Below, piece by piece: positions 7,308 through 15,317 of a stretch of 52,685 nt of DNA. A program made the translations under genes and the position numbers. The stretch comes from JAHFUI01 sp041485905. GTDB lineage: Bacteria > Acidobacteriota > Vicinamibacteria > Vicinamibacterales > CAVVIG01. The stretch is taken from positions 1-52,685 of the forward strand of contig JBGPKK010000013.1 in NCBI GenBank assembly GCA_041485905.1, read 5' to 3'. The notes beneath the pieces were generated by a model, which made no database searches, had not been told where the DNA came from, and worked only from the letters and a program-made list of their open reading frames with translations. The first letter of the stretch is position 1; each line of letters opens with the position of its first letter.

Positions 7308-10300
7308 ATGCGCACGAAAATCAGGATCCTGGTACTGGTCGGGCTAACCGTGATACTTCCCAGCGCCGCGTGGGCCCAGGCGGCCCTCGCTGGCACCGTC
7401 AAGGACGCTTCGGGCGGCGTGCTGCCCGGCGTCATTGTCGAAGCTTCAAGCCCGGTACTGATTGAAAAGACCCGGTCCGCGACGACCGATGCCACCGGGC
7501 AGTACCGCATCGAGAGCCTGCAGCCGGGCACCTACACGGTGACCTTCGCGCTCGCGGGGTTCGCCACCGTGAAGCGTGACGACGTGCTGCTGTCTGGCAC
7601 GGGCGTCGTCAAGATCGACGCGGACATGCGGGTCGGCGGCGTCTCGGAGACGATCACCGTCACGGGCGAGACGCCGGTGGTCGACGTGCAGAGCACGACG
7701 CGCGCGGTCACGCTCGACAACGAGACGATGCGGAACCTGCCGGCCGTTCGCAGCTACAGTTATGTGCTCACGACCGTGCCGGGCCTGCAGTCGAATATCA
7801 CCGACGTCAACACCGGTCCCGTGTTCGCGATCTTTCCCGTGCACGGCGGCCGCGGCGTCGAGTCGCGCCTCACGGTTGAAGGCCTGAACATCAGCAACCC
7901 GCCGGGCGGCAACCAGCCGCCGAACTACGTGGCGGACATCGGCAATTCGTCGGAAGTCACGGTGCAGACTGCGGGCGGCCTCGGTGAGTTCGAAACCGCG
8001 GGCGTGCAGATGAACATCGTGCCGAAGCAGGGCGGCAACATCATGAGCGGCCTGTTCGCGGCCTCCGGCTTCTCGGGAGGCATGCAGTCGAACAACTACT
8101 CGTCCGATCTGCAGGCGCGCGGCGCTGGCGCGCCGAACCCGACCTACCACGTGTACGACGTCAACGTGGCGGTGGGCGGTCCAATCAAGAAGGACAAGCT
8201 CTGGTACTACATGAGCGTGCGCGAGCAGGGGTCGCGACGCAACATTCTGAACGTCTACTACAACAACAACGCGGGCGATCCGACGAAGTGGACCTATGCG
8301 CCGGATTTCAACCGGCCGGCCTACTACGACCGCCAGTATGAGAACTACACGCCGCGCATCACGTGGCAGGCGTCGCAGAAGAACAAGTTCACGTTCTCGT
8401 GGGATGAACAGCCCGTGTGCCGCACGTGCAGCGGCACGGCCTCGTTCAGCGGCTCACCCTCCTCGACGACGGCCCCGGAAGCGGACGGCCACGGCGAGTT
8501 CAGTCCGCAGCGCGTCCAGACCGCGCGTTGGATGAATCCCATGACGAGCAGGCTGCTCCTCGAAGCCGGTCTCGGCAACACGTATTACCAGTGGGGCGAC
8601 CGCGAGCTCGATCCGAATCCGACCCGCGATCTGATTCGTGTGACGGAAAACCAGGCGGTGATTAACCCGCAGGGTACCGTCGGGTCGATGACGTACCGCG
8701 CGCAGAACTGGCTGATCAACCAGACCGACGGGGCGAACTGGTTCTTCAACGCGTCGTACGTCACCGGGTCGCACAGCTTGAAGTTCGGCTACCAGGGCAA
8801 CTGGTGGCGCGACGATCGGGAGATCCACGCCAATACCCAGAACATGGCGTTCACTTTCACGCGCGGCGTTTCGAATTCAATCACCGAGTACGCGAATCCC
8901 TACTTCAACAACGGGCGCGCGGCGATGACGTCGTTCTTCGCGCAGGATCAGTGGACCGTCAACCGGCTCACGCTGCAGGGCGCGGTGCGCTACGACCATC
9001 CCTGGAGCTGGTTCCCGGCCGTGACGCAGCCGAAGAGCATGTTCTTCCCCGGCGTCGACTTCGCGCGTGCGGACGGCGTGACGGGCTACAACGACATCAC
9101 GCCGCGCTTTGGCGCCGCGTATGACGTCTTCGGCAACGGCAAGACGGCGCTGAAGCTGAGTGTTGGCAAGTACCTGCAGGGCGCCAGCGTTGGCAATCTG
9201 GCGGCGAATTCGAACCCGTCGCTCCGCATTCCGGGCGGCGCCGCCGCTGCGTTCGCTAACCCGTCGGTGACCCGCACGTGGACCGACGCGAACGGCAACT
9301 TCGTTCCGGACTGCAACCTGGCGAACCCGTTGCCACAGAGCCCGGCGACGACCGGCAGCATCGACACGTGCGGTCAGATCAGCAACCTGCTGTTCGGCAC
9401 GAACCAGTTCGTGGGCGCGAACTTCGACCCGGGCGTGCTCAGCGGGTGGGGCGTGCGTCCGTCGGACTGGTCGTTCGGCGTGTCGGTGCAGCAGCAGCTC
9501 TTCCCGAAGGCGTCGGTTGAAGTCGGCTACTACCGCCGGATGTTCACCCAGTTCACGACGGGCGGCTTGGTGACCGACAACCTCAACGTCGCGCCGAGCG
9601 ACCTGACGGCGTTCACCCTGACCGCGCCGAGTGACTCGCGTCTGCCGGGCGGCGGCGGCAATCGGGTGGGGCCGCTGTACAACCTGACGCCGGCGGCATT
9701 TGCGCGGGCGCAGGATCTGCTGATCAAGTCGACGAAAGATGTCGGCGACGACACGCGCGTGTTCAACGGCGTGGACGTGACGTTCAACGTGCGCGCCGCG
9801 AAGGGCTTCATCTTCTCGGGCGGCACCAGCACGGGCAAGGTCGTCAACGACTGGTGCGCGATTCGCGCGGCAGTGCCCGAATCGTTCACGCTCAACCCGT
9901 ATTGCCACGTTGAGTCGCCCTTCCAGACGTCGTTCAACGGTCAGGCCTCGTACATCATCCCGAAAATCGACGTGTTGATCAGCGGCGTCTATCGCGACCG
10001 TCCCATCCTCAACGGGACCCCGAACAACGCCAGCACCGACCAGCTTGGTGGTTCGCTGCCCGCGAACATCACGTTTACCGCGACGGATGCGACCGGAACG
10101 GCGATCGCCCAGCAAATCGGTCGCAACTTGACCGGTGGTCCATTCGCGGTGAACCTGATCACTCCCGGCACGCTGTACGGCGGGGGCGACGTATACGGCG
10201 AGCGCAACCGAGCGATCGACCTGAGCGTCAAGAAGATCATCCGCTTGGGTCGCCGGCGCCTCACGGCTGGGCTGGACATCTACAACCTGACGAACAGCGA

Positions 10301-10412
10301 CACCACGCTGTTCTACAACACGGTGTTCGTGCCAAATGTCACCGGCTGGCAGACGTCGCTGGCGTACCTGAACCCCCGCGTCTTCCGGCTGGCCGCGGAG
10401 TTCGCCTGGTAG
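7308..10412 (+). CDS. TonB-dependent receptor with carboxypeptidase-like domain
   Basis: This complete 1034-residue outer-membrane receptor imports an unknown ligand using TonB energy. The signal peptide is residues 1-25 (ILVLVGLTVILPSAAWA). It is followed by a carboxypeptidase regulatory-like beta-sandwich (LAGTVKDASGGVLPGV to about residue 105), the linker SETITVTGETPVVDV, a plug domain (about 120-240) and a barrel ending in LAAEFAW. I chose ATG 7308 because it is preceded by AGAGG and starts the signal peptide; the frame is open further upstream without coding character. The core-MetE gene follows after 19 bases, so the receptor heads an apparent four-gene unit. The promoter carries palindromes. 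Class is certain; the ligand is not. Confidence 0.95.
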   Translation: MRTKIRILVLVGLTVILPSAAWAQAALAGTVKDASGGVLPGVIVEASSPVLIEKTRSATTDATGQYRIESLQPGTYTVTFALAGFATVKRDDVLLSGTGVVKIDADMRVGGVSETITVTGETPVVDVQSTTRAVTLDNETMRNLPAVRSYSYVLTTVPGLQSNITDVNTGPVFAIFPVHGGRGVESRLTVEGLNISNPPGGNQPPNYVADIGNSSEVTVQTAGGLGEFETAGVQMNIVPKQGGNIMSGLFAASGFSGGMQSNNYSSDLQARGAGAPNPTYHVYDVNVAVGGPIKKDKLWYYMSVREQGSRRNILNVYYNNNAGDPTKWTYAPDFNRPAYYDRQYENYTPRITWQASQKNKFTFSWDEQPVCRTCSGTASFSGSPSSTTAPEADGHGEFSPQRVQTARWMNPMTSRLLLEAGLGNTYYQWGDRELDPNPTRDLIRVTENQAVINPQGTVGSMTYRAQNWLINQTDGANWFFNASYVTGSHSLKFGYQGNWWRDDREIHANTQNMAFTFTRGVSNSITEYANPYFNNGRAAMTSFFAQDQWTVNRLTLQGAVRYDHPWSWFPAVTQPKSMFFPGVDFARADGVTGYNDITPRFGAAYDVFGNGKTALKLSVGKYLQGASVGNLAANSNPSLRIPGGAAAAFANPSVTRTWTDANGNFVPDCNLANPLPQSPATTGSIDTCGQISNLLFGTNQFVGANFDPGVLSGWGVRPSDWSFGVSVQQQLFPKASVEVGYYRRMFTQFTTGGLVTDNLNVAPSDLTAFTLTAPSDSRLPGGGGNRVGPLYNLTPAAFARAQDLLIKSTKDVGDDTRVFNGVDVTFNVRAAKGFIFSGGTSTGKVVNDWCAIRAAVPESFTLNPYCHVESPFQTSFNGQASYIIPKIDVLISGVYRDRPILNGTPNNASTDQLGGSLPANITFTATDATGTAIAQQIGRNLTGGPFAVNLITPGTLYGGGDVYGERNRAIDLSVKKIIRLGRRRLTAGLDIYNLTNSDTTLFYNTVFVPNVTGWQTSLAYLNPRVFRLAAEFAW

Positions 10413-10431
10413 GCGGCGCACGGAGAACAAC

Positions 10432-11538
10432 GTGAACATTCCGATCACCAAGACCGTCCTGCCGACCACGATGGTCGGCTCGTATCCCCGTCCGGCGTGG
10501 TTCACGCAGCAGCTCCTTGGGCGCGACATTCGCGTCGCGTTCAAGGAAGTGCGGCACGAAGAGGCGTACCACGACGCGACCGAGGTCAGCATCCACGATC
10601 AGGAGGAAGCCGGGCTCGACATCGTCACCGACGGCCAGATGTACTTCGACGACTACGTCGGCGTCATCGGATCGTTCTGCTGGTACATGTACGAACGCCT
10701 CCCCGGCTTCGAGCCCGCGAAGCAGAAGCATCCGATGGAGGCCTACGCGCAGGTCCGGACGAAGGAAGTCGAGCTCTTCGCCGACTGGGGCGGCGTCGTC
10801 AACAACGGGGCCGTGGGTCCGGGAACGATTCGGTTGGCGGACCTGTATCAGATCGCGAGGAAGTACGCGACGAAGCCGCTGAAGGTGTCGGTCGGCGCGG
10901 GCCCGGTCAACCTCGCGTGGCACGTGTACTTCAAGCACTACAAGGATTCGCGCGAGCTGTCGTACGCGCTCGCGCCGATCTTCAACGCGGAGATGAAGGA
11001 GCTCGTCGAAGCGGGCGCCAACTATCTGCAGATCGAGGACCTCGGCGCCTGGCTGCCGCTCTTTACCGGCAACGAGGGCGACTACAAGTGGATTGCCGAC
11101 GTCATCGCGCAATGCGTCGAGGGAGTGAACGCCAAGATCGCGTGGCACTTCTGTTTCGGGAACGCGTGGGGCAATGCGCTGTCCGGGATCTTTCCGAAGG
11201 GCTATGAAACCGTGCTGCCGTACTACTACGACGTGCCGATCGATCAGTTCGTCCTCGACTTCGCGAACCGGGAGATGGCGGGCATCGAGGCGCTCGAGGG
11301 GCTTCCGAAAGACAAAGAAGTGCAGATCGGCGTGCTCGACATCCGCACGATGATGATCGAATCGCCGGAGCAGGTCGCCGATCGCATCCGCAGGGTCCTG
11401 AAAGTGCTGCCGCCGGAGCGAGTGGTGCTCAGTACCGATTGCGGCATGAAGCCGCTGCCGCGAATGGTCGCGAAAATGAAGCTGAAAGCTCTGGCGGATG
11501 GCGCCCGAATCGTCCGCAAGGAGCTCGGCCTCGCCTGA
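10432..11538 (+). CDS. Core-MetE-like zinc methyltransferase, paralogue 1
   Basis: The 368-residue cytoplasmic protein belongs to the UROD/MetE superfamily and resembles only the C-terminal catalytic barrel of cobalamin-independent methionine synthase, which is about 750 residues in full. The zinc ligands of MetE have clear counterparts: His and Cys in WHFCFGN, Glu in DFANREM and Cys in STDCGMKP. The N-terminus carries VLPTTMVGSYPRP and GLDIVTDGQ, typical of the barrel. Translation starts at GTG 10432 after GGAG. Short MetE forms are known to use methyl donors other than methyl-folate polyglutamate. A second divergent copy lies 39 bases downstream, and a TonB receptor lies 19 bases upstream. 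Donor and acceptor are unknown. Confidence 0.85.
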   Translation: MNIPITKTVLPTTMVGSYPRPAWFTQQLLGRDIRVAFKEVRHEEAYHDATEVSIHDQEEAGLDIVTDGQMYFDDYVGVIGSFCWYMYERLPGFEPAKQKHPMEAYAQVRTKEVELFADWGGVVNNGAVGPGTIRLADLYQIARKYATKPLKVSVGAGPVNLAWHVYFKHYKDSRELSYALAPIFNAEMKELVEAGANYLQIEDLGAWLPLFTGNEGDYKWIADVIAQCVEGVNAKIAWHFCFGNAWGNALSGIFPKGYETVLPYYYDVPIDQFVLDFANREMAGIEALEGLPKDKEVQIGVLDIRTMMIESPEQVADRIRRVLKVLPPERVVLSTDCGMKPLPRMVAKMKLKALADGARIVRKELGLA

Positions 11539-11577
11539 CACGCCCTGGCACCAGGCACCTCTAAAGGATCCGATGAC

Positions 11578-12762
11578 ATGTTGAAAGCGACTGCGGGCAA
11601 AGTGTTGCCCACGACCATCACCGGTTCGCTCCCGCGCCCGAGCTGGTATACGGAAAACCTCGGCATCAAGTCGTTTCTCGACGCGATGGTGATTAGCCGC
11701 TTCCGCGAGCAGTATGTCGACACGCTCTCGAGCTACCTTCGCGAGCAGGAAGTGGCCGGCCTCGACATCGTCACCGACGGCGATTGCCGCTTCGATCAGG
11801 ACGTCGGCGGCCAGAGCTGGACGAGTTACCCGCCGCATCACATGGACGGCTTTGACGCGACGCACCCGAAGCTCGCCACAGTCGGCGCCGGCGGCATCGC
11901 GTTTCCGCGCGGCCACATTCTCCACGACTATCTCGAAGCGCGGGTGATGCCGCGGATCGTCGGGCCGATCGGCCGCGGCGAGATGCAGTACGCCGAGATC
12001 TGGAAAGCGGCGCAGCGGCTGACGACCAAGCCGGTGAAGTTCGGGACGGTGACGCCCGAGCTCGTCGCCTTCGCGGTGCAGGACGAGCACTACAAGAGCC
12101 TGCCCGACCGCATCATGGCGATGAGCGACGCCTTCAACGAGGAACTGCACGATCTCGCCGATGCCGGCTGCCAGGTCATCCAGATGGAGGAACCGCAAAT
12201 CCATCTTCTGGCCGCGCGCGGCTACGTGGACAAGGTGATTAATCCCGAATTCATGCTGAAGGTGTTCAACAACACGGTGAAGGGGCTCCGCGCGAAGACG
12301 GAAGTGTGGTGCCACACGTGCTGGGGGAACCCGTCGCAGCAGCGGATGTTCGCGAAGGTGCAGAGCTACAAGCCGGCGCTGGCTCTATTGAACCAGGTGG
12401 ACGCCGACGTGATCACGTTCGAGATGGCGAGCTCCGGCGCGACGGAACTCGAGGACGTGTGCCGCGCGATCACCGAGAAGAAGGTCGTCATCGGCGCGAT
12501 CGACCATCACACGCTGCAGGTGGAATCGCCCGACGAAGTTGCGACCCTCGTCCGCAAAGCCCTGAAGGTCATTCCCGCCGAGCGGCTGGTCCTCTCATCC
12601 GACTGCGGGATGGGGCGCGAGGGCATGAGCCGGCGGCACGCCTTCTACAAGATGGTGGCGCTGGTGCAGGGCGTCAACGTCGTGAAGGAAGAACTGGGCC
12701 TGCCGGTGACCGAATCGCTGGCCGCGGATCCCAAGTTCTCCCTGATCCGCACCACGTCATGA
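11578..12762 (+). CDS. Core-MetE-like zinc methyltransferase, paralogue 2
   Basis: The 394-residue paralogue of the preceding gene has the same short MetE barrel: VLPTTITGSLPRPSWY, GLDIVTDGD, zinc ligands His and Cys in WCHTCWGNP, Glu in DVITFEMASSG and Cys in SSDCGMGREG. It differs widely outside these motifs, so the two are not a recent duplication and may act on different substrates or as partners. ATG 11578 follows AAAGGAT. The stop overlaps the start of the oxidoreductase gene, implying coupled expression. Its position between a receptor and a Gfo/Idh/MocA enzyme fits catabolism of a methylated compound better than methionine synthesis, which is inference. Confidence 0.85.
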   Translation: MLKATAGKVLPTTITGSLPRPSWYTENLGIKSFLDAMVISRFREQYVDTLSSYLREQEVAGLDIVTDGDCRFDQDVGGQSWTSYPPHHMDGFDATHPKLATVGAGGIAFPRGHILHDYLEARVMPRIVGPIGRGEMQYAEIWKAAQRLTTKPVKFGTVTPELVAFAVQDEHYKSLPDRIMAMSDAFNEELHDLADAGCQVIQMEEPQIHLLAARGYVDKVINPEFMLKVFNNTVKGLRAKTEVWCHTCWGNPSQQRMFAKVQSYKPALALLNQVDADVITFEMASSGATELEDVCRAITEKKVVIGAIDHHTLQVESPDEVATLVRKALKVIPAERLVLSSDCGMGREGMSRRHAFYKMVALVQGVNVVKEELGLPVTESLAADPKFSLIRTTS

Positions 12763-13784
12763 TGTGCGCGGCCATTGTGGGCCTCGGTTGGTGGGGCAAA
12801 ACGGTCGTCGAAGCCGTACAGCAGGACAGCCAGGACGTTCGTTTCGTCGCGGGGACGACCCGCACGAAGACGCCGGAGATCCAGGCATTCGCCCACGCGC
12901 AGAAATTTCAGCTCGCCGACAGCTACGAGGCAGTGCTTGCGAACCCGCAGGTCGACGCCGTCGTCCTCGCGACGCCGCACTCGATGCACGCCGCGCAGGT
13001 CGTCGCGGCGGCCGCGGTGAACAAGCACGTCTTCTGTGAGAAGCCCTTTGCGCTGACGAAAGCCGATGCCGAATCCGCCGTCGCCGCCACGAAAAAGGCA
13101 GGCGTCACGCTCGGGCTCGGCTACAACCGCCGGTTTCATCCCGAAATGACGAAGCTTCGCCAGCGCATCCGGTCCGGCGAGCTCGGCACGATTCTCCACG
13201 TCGAAGCGACGATGACCTTCCCGAATGCGCTGCTGCTGAAGCCGACCGAGTGGCGGGCCCATAAAGAGGAGACGCCGTGCGGCGGCCTGACGCCGATGGG
13301 CGTGCACGCCGTGGACGGCATGATCGATCTCTGCGGCCCGATCGAGCACGTCTTCTGTCAGAGTTTCCGCCGGGTCGTCGAGATTGACGCCGACGACACG
13401 ACGTCGATCCTCTTCCGCATGAAAGAAGGTATGTCGGGATATCTGGGGACGATGACCGCGACGGGACCAGGGTTCAGCTTCCAGGTCTTCGGATCGAAGG
13501 GCTGGGTACGGCTCGAAGGGATGACGCATGTCGCCGGGGCCTCGTCGGAAGAACGGCGCACGCGGCTGTTCGGCACGTGCAAGTTTCAACCGACGAAGGG
13601 TGATGCCCAGGTCTGGGAGGCGGCGCGGCTCGACGTCACGCGCGCGACGCTCGAGGCGTTCGCAAAGGCGGCCGCCGGCGGGCCCGCGTTTCCGATCCCG
13701 GTCGAGGACATGATCCACGGGGTGGCGGTGACCGAAGCGATCGTGCGTTCTGCCGCTTCAGGACACGTGGAGAAAGTCGGGTAA
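12759..13784 (+). CDS. Gfo/Idh/MocA-family NAD(P)-dependent oxidoreductase
   Basis: The 341-residue cytoplasmic oxidoreductase has an N-terminal Rossmann fold: AIVGLGWWGK carries the G-x-G-x-x-G loop, and CEKPFALT contains the family EKP motif near residue 94. The GFO/IDH C-terminal domain follows (GGLTPMGVHAVDGMIDLCG). Such enzymes oxidise or reduce sugars, inositols and related polyols. ATG 12759 and 12762 are adjacent in-frame starts, and the gene overlaps the stop of the MetE-like gene. It closes the receptor, MetE-like, MetE-like, oxidoreductase unit. A long inverted repeat follows its stop. Confidence 0.9.
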   Translation: MMCAAIVGLGWWGKTVVEAVQQDSQDVRFVAGTTRTKTPEIQAFAHAQKFQLADSYEAVLANPQVDAVVLATPHSMHAAQVVAAAAVNKHVFCEKPFALTKADAESAVAATKKAGVTLGLGYNRRFHPEMTKLRQRIRSGELGTILHVEATMTFPNALLLKPTEWRAHKEETPCGGLTPMGVHAVDGMIDLCGPIEHVFCQSFRRVVEIDADDTTSILFRMKEGMSGYLGTMTATGPGFSFQVFGSKGWVRLEGMTHVAGASSEERRTRLFGTCKFQPTKGDAQVWEAARLDVTRATLEAFAKAAAGGPAFPIPVEDMIHGVAVTEAIVRSAASGHVEKVG

Positions 13785-13833
13785 GTCAGGTAGGTCGGGT
13801 TGGCCTGGTGGGTAGAAGGCTCACCTACCTGAC
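13785..13833. terminator. Long inverted repeat after the oxidoreductase gene
   Basis: GTCAGGTAGGT (13785-13795) and ACCTACCTGAC (13823-13833) form a perfect 11-bp stem with a 27-base loop, starting on the base after the stop codon. Alternative pairing with the following CCCACCTGCCCTACC is possible. There is no T-run, so it may act as an RNA end stabiliser, a Rho-dependent end or a dispersed palindromic repeat instead of an intrinsic terminator. Confidence 0.45.
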
Positions 13834-13871
13834 CCACCTGCCCTACCAGACCTCAAGGAGTCATATCCTAA

Positions 13872-13976
13872 ATAGATCTGGGCAACGGCCTTGGCCACCT
13901 GACATATTCCACGCTGGTGCATCCCGCGGACAACTGGGATCAGTTGTGGGACAGCGTGCAGACCTATCTCCCGTAG
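13872..13976 (+). pseudogene. Relic of the 5' end of an EboE-like (sugar isomerase-type) gene
   Basis: This open stretch reads GLGHLTYSTLVHPADN, WDQLWDSVQTYLP and then stop. From memory of the family, EboE-like TIM-barrel proteins begin with HLTYCTNIHP, a W-x-E motif and YLPAVKARV; here the match ends exactly at YLP, where a stop occurs. No ATG is in frame, although an AGGAG lies upstream at 13856-13860. I read it as the remains of a gene whose body has been deleted. It is short, so chance similarity is not excluded. Confidence 0.45.
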
Positions 13977-13977
13977 G

Positions 13978-14619
13978 TTACTTGGCGGGCTTCGTTCTGC
14001 TGTCGCCGTGGCGGTTGTAGACGACCCAGATCGCTTCCGCCGGTTTCTTGCCGATCGTCCACAGGCGGTGCGGTATCTGGGCGTCGAACGTGACCGAATC
14101 GCCAGGTCCGAGCTCGAATGCCTCGAACCCAATCTTGATCCCGAGTCGACCGCTCATCATGTACGCGTATTCTTTTCCCCCGTGACGAATCAGCGAGTCT
14201 TCGTCGCATGAGGCGGCGCCGACTTCATACACCACGTAGAGGAATTCCACTTCCGGATCCGGCTGCGGCGTCAGCCGCTCCCATCGCACGCCCTCGGCCA
14301 GCCGAATCGTGCTGCGATTCCGGCCTCGCTGCACGGGATCTCTCGCGTCGCCGGAATTCGCGCGATCGGCGCGAGGAACATCTGCGTCGCGGAACAGATC
14401 GTCCACGACGAGCTCGAGTTGATTCGCGATGCTGTAGAGCGTGCCGACCGACGGCATCACGCGGCCGCGCTCGATTTGCGAGACGAGGCTCGGCGACACG
14501 CCGACGTAGCGCGCCAGGCCGCGCACGGTGAACCCCTTCCCCTCGCGCGCCTTCCGCAGGCGGGCGCCGAGATCCTTCGAGACGCCGACGGCGGGTTTGC
14601 CGCCGGAAGCTTTCGGCAT
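13978..14619 (-). CDS. XRE-family regulator with C-terminal cupin domain
   Basis: The 213-residue cytoplasmic transcription regulator has an N-terminal helix-turn-helix of the XRE/Cro type, near residues 17-71 (LGARLRKAREGKGFTVRGLA, then VSPSLVSQIERG), and a C-terminal cupin sensor domain (about 135-205) with GGKEYAYMMSGRLGIKIG and GDSVTFDAQIPHRLW. Such proteins usually bind a small metabolite in the cupin. It is convergent with the receptor/MetE-like operon and is the only obvious regulator near it, so it could control that operon or the deleted gene at 13872. An IS200-like element lies just beyond its start. No operator can be assigned. Confidence 0.9.
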   Translation of the reverse strand: MPKASGGKPAVGVSKDLGARLRKAREGKGFTVRGLARYVGVSPSLVSQIERGRVMPSVGTLYSIANQLELVVDDLFRDADVPRADRANSGDARDPVQRGRNRSTIRLAEGVRWERLTPQPDPEVEFLYVVYEVGAASCDEDSLIRHGGKEYAYMMSGRLGIKIGFEAFELGPGDSVTFDAQIPHRLWTIGKKPAEAIWVVYNRHGDSRTKPAK

Positions 14620-14714
14620 GGCTGGAAATTATACCTGCGGCGGACTTTATCGCCTTGACTCTCGAAAAACGTACATCTACAGTGAACGGCCGGAGCGGCT
14701 TACTGTCTCTATCT

Positions 14715-15300
14715 GGGATGGGTGAAAGCCCTCACCTTTAGGTGACGCCTTCAGGAGGCTTGCGATACGTTGTTGACATGGAATCGTATCGCCGAGCCGC
14801 CCATACCGTCTATCAACTGCACTACCACTTCGTGTTCAGCACGAAGTACCGCAAGCCGGTTCTTCGAGGCGACATCGCGATCGAAGTCCGGGACTTGATC
14901 CGCGAGATCTGCCGCGCGCACGAGATCGACATTCTGCAGGGTCACGTCCGGCCCGACCATGTGCATCTGCTGCTCGACGTGCCGCCGCAGTTGGCTCCGA
15001 GCCGCGTGATGCAGGCGATCAAGGGCAAGACCTCCCACCATCTCCTGATGGACCGACGCAAGCTCCGCGAGGCGTTCTGGGGTCGGCACCTGTGGGCGCG
15101 GGGCTACTTCGTCGCGAGCAGCGGCAATGTGACGGACGAGGTCATCGCCGAGTATATTCGGCTCCAAGGTGCCGAGCCCCAGGACGAGGAGCGCTTTCGG
15201 ATTACCGATTCGTAAAGCCTGCATCATGCGGCGGAGGACCTTCAGTCGACTTCAGTCGAATGCCAAGCCCTCGCCTTCAGGCGAGGGTGCAGGGCTCACT
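14715..15300 (+). mobile_element. IS200/IS605-type insertion sequence
   Basis: A single transposase gene lies between two subterminal hairpins, as in IS200/IS605 elements, which have no inverted terminal repeats. The left hairpin is TCACC-TTTA-GGTGA (14732-14745). The right hairpin is CCCTCGCC-TTCA-GGCGAGGG (15268-15287), a perfect 8-bp stem. Both ends share AAGCCCTC, then A or G, then CCTT. The outer boundaries are estimates because this family makes no target duplication. The right end lies about 30 bases upstream of the gene at 15318. Confidence 0.72.
14778..15215 (+). CDS. tnpA: IS200/IS605-type TnpA transposase (HUH, single tyrosine)
   Basis: The 145-residue transposase cuts and rejoins single-stranded DNA. 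The HUH metal motif is HVHLLLDVP, and the catalytic Tyr is in DEVIAEYIRLQ near the C-terminus. The opening HYHFVFSTKYRKPVL is typical of TnpA. I chose ATG 14778 because the protein then has normal family length; an ORF start 36 bases earlier lies close to the left-end hairpin. Both catalytic motifs are intact, so it may be active. No TnpB partner is present. It differs from the REP-associated transposase at 46633, which lacks the IS200-type opening. Confidence 0.9.
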   Translation: MESYRRAAHTVYQLHYHFVFSTKYRKPVLRGDIAIEVRDLIREICRAHEIDILQGHVRPDHVHLLLDVPPQLAPSRVMQAIKGKTSHHLLMDRRKLREAFWGRHLWARGYFVASSGNVTDEVIAEYIRLQGAEPQDEERFRITDS

Positions 15301-15317
15301 TCACAGGAGAGGAACCC

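Noticed and set aside
8877..10592. Long minus-strand open frame opposite the receptor at 7308
   Set aside because: The composition is typical of an antisense shadow and the plus-strand receptor explains the region.
10339..12315. Long open frame on the minus strand opposite the MetE-like genes
   Set aside because: It has no domain or signal I recognise, is rich in Arg/His/Asp as antisense frames in GC-rich DNA are, and lies opposite well-conserved proteins.
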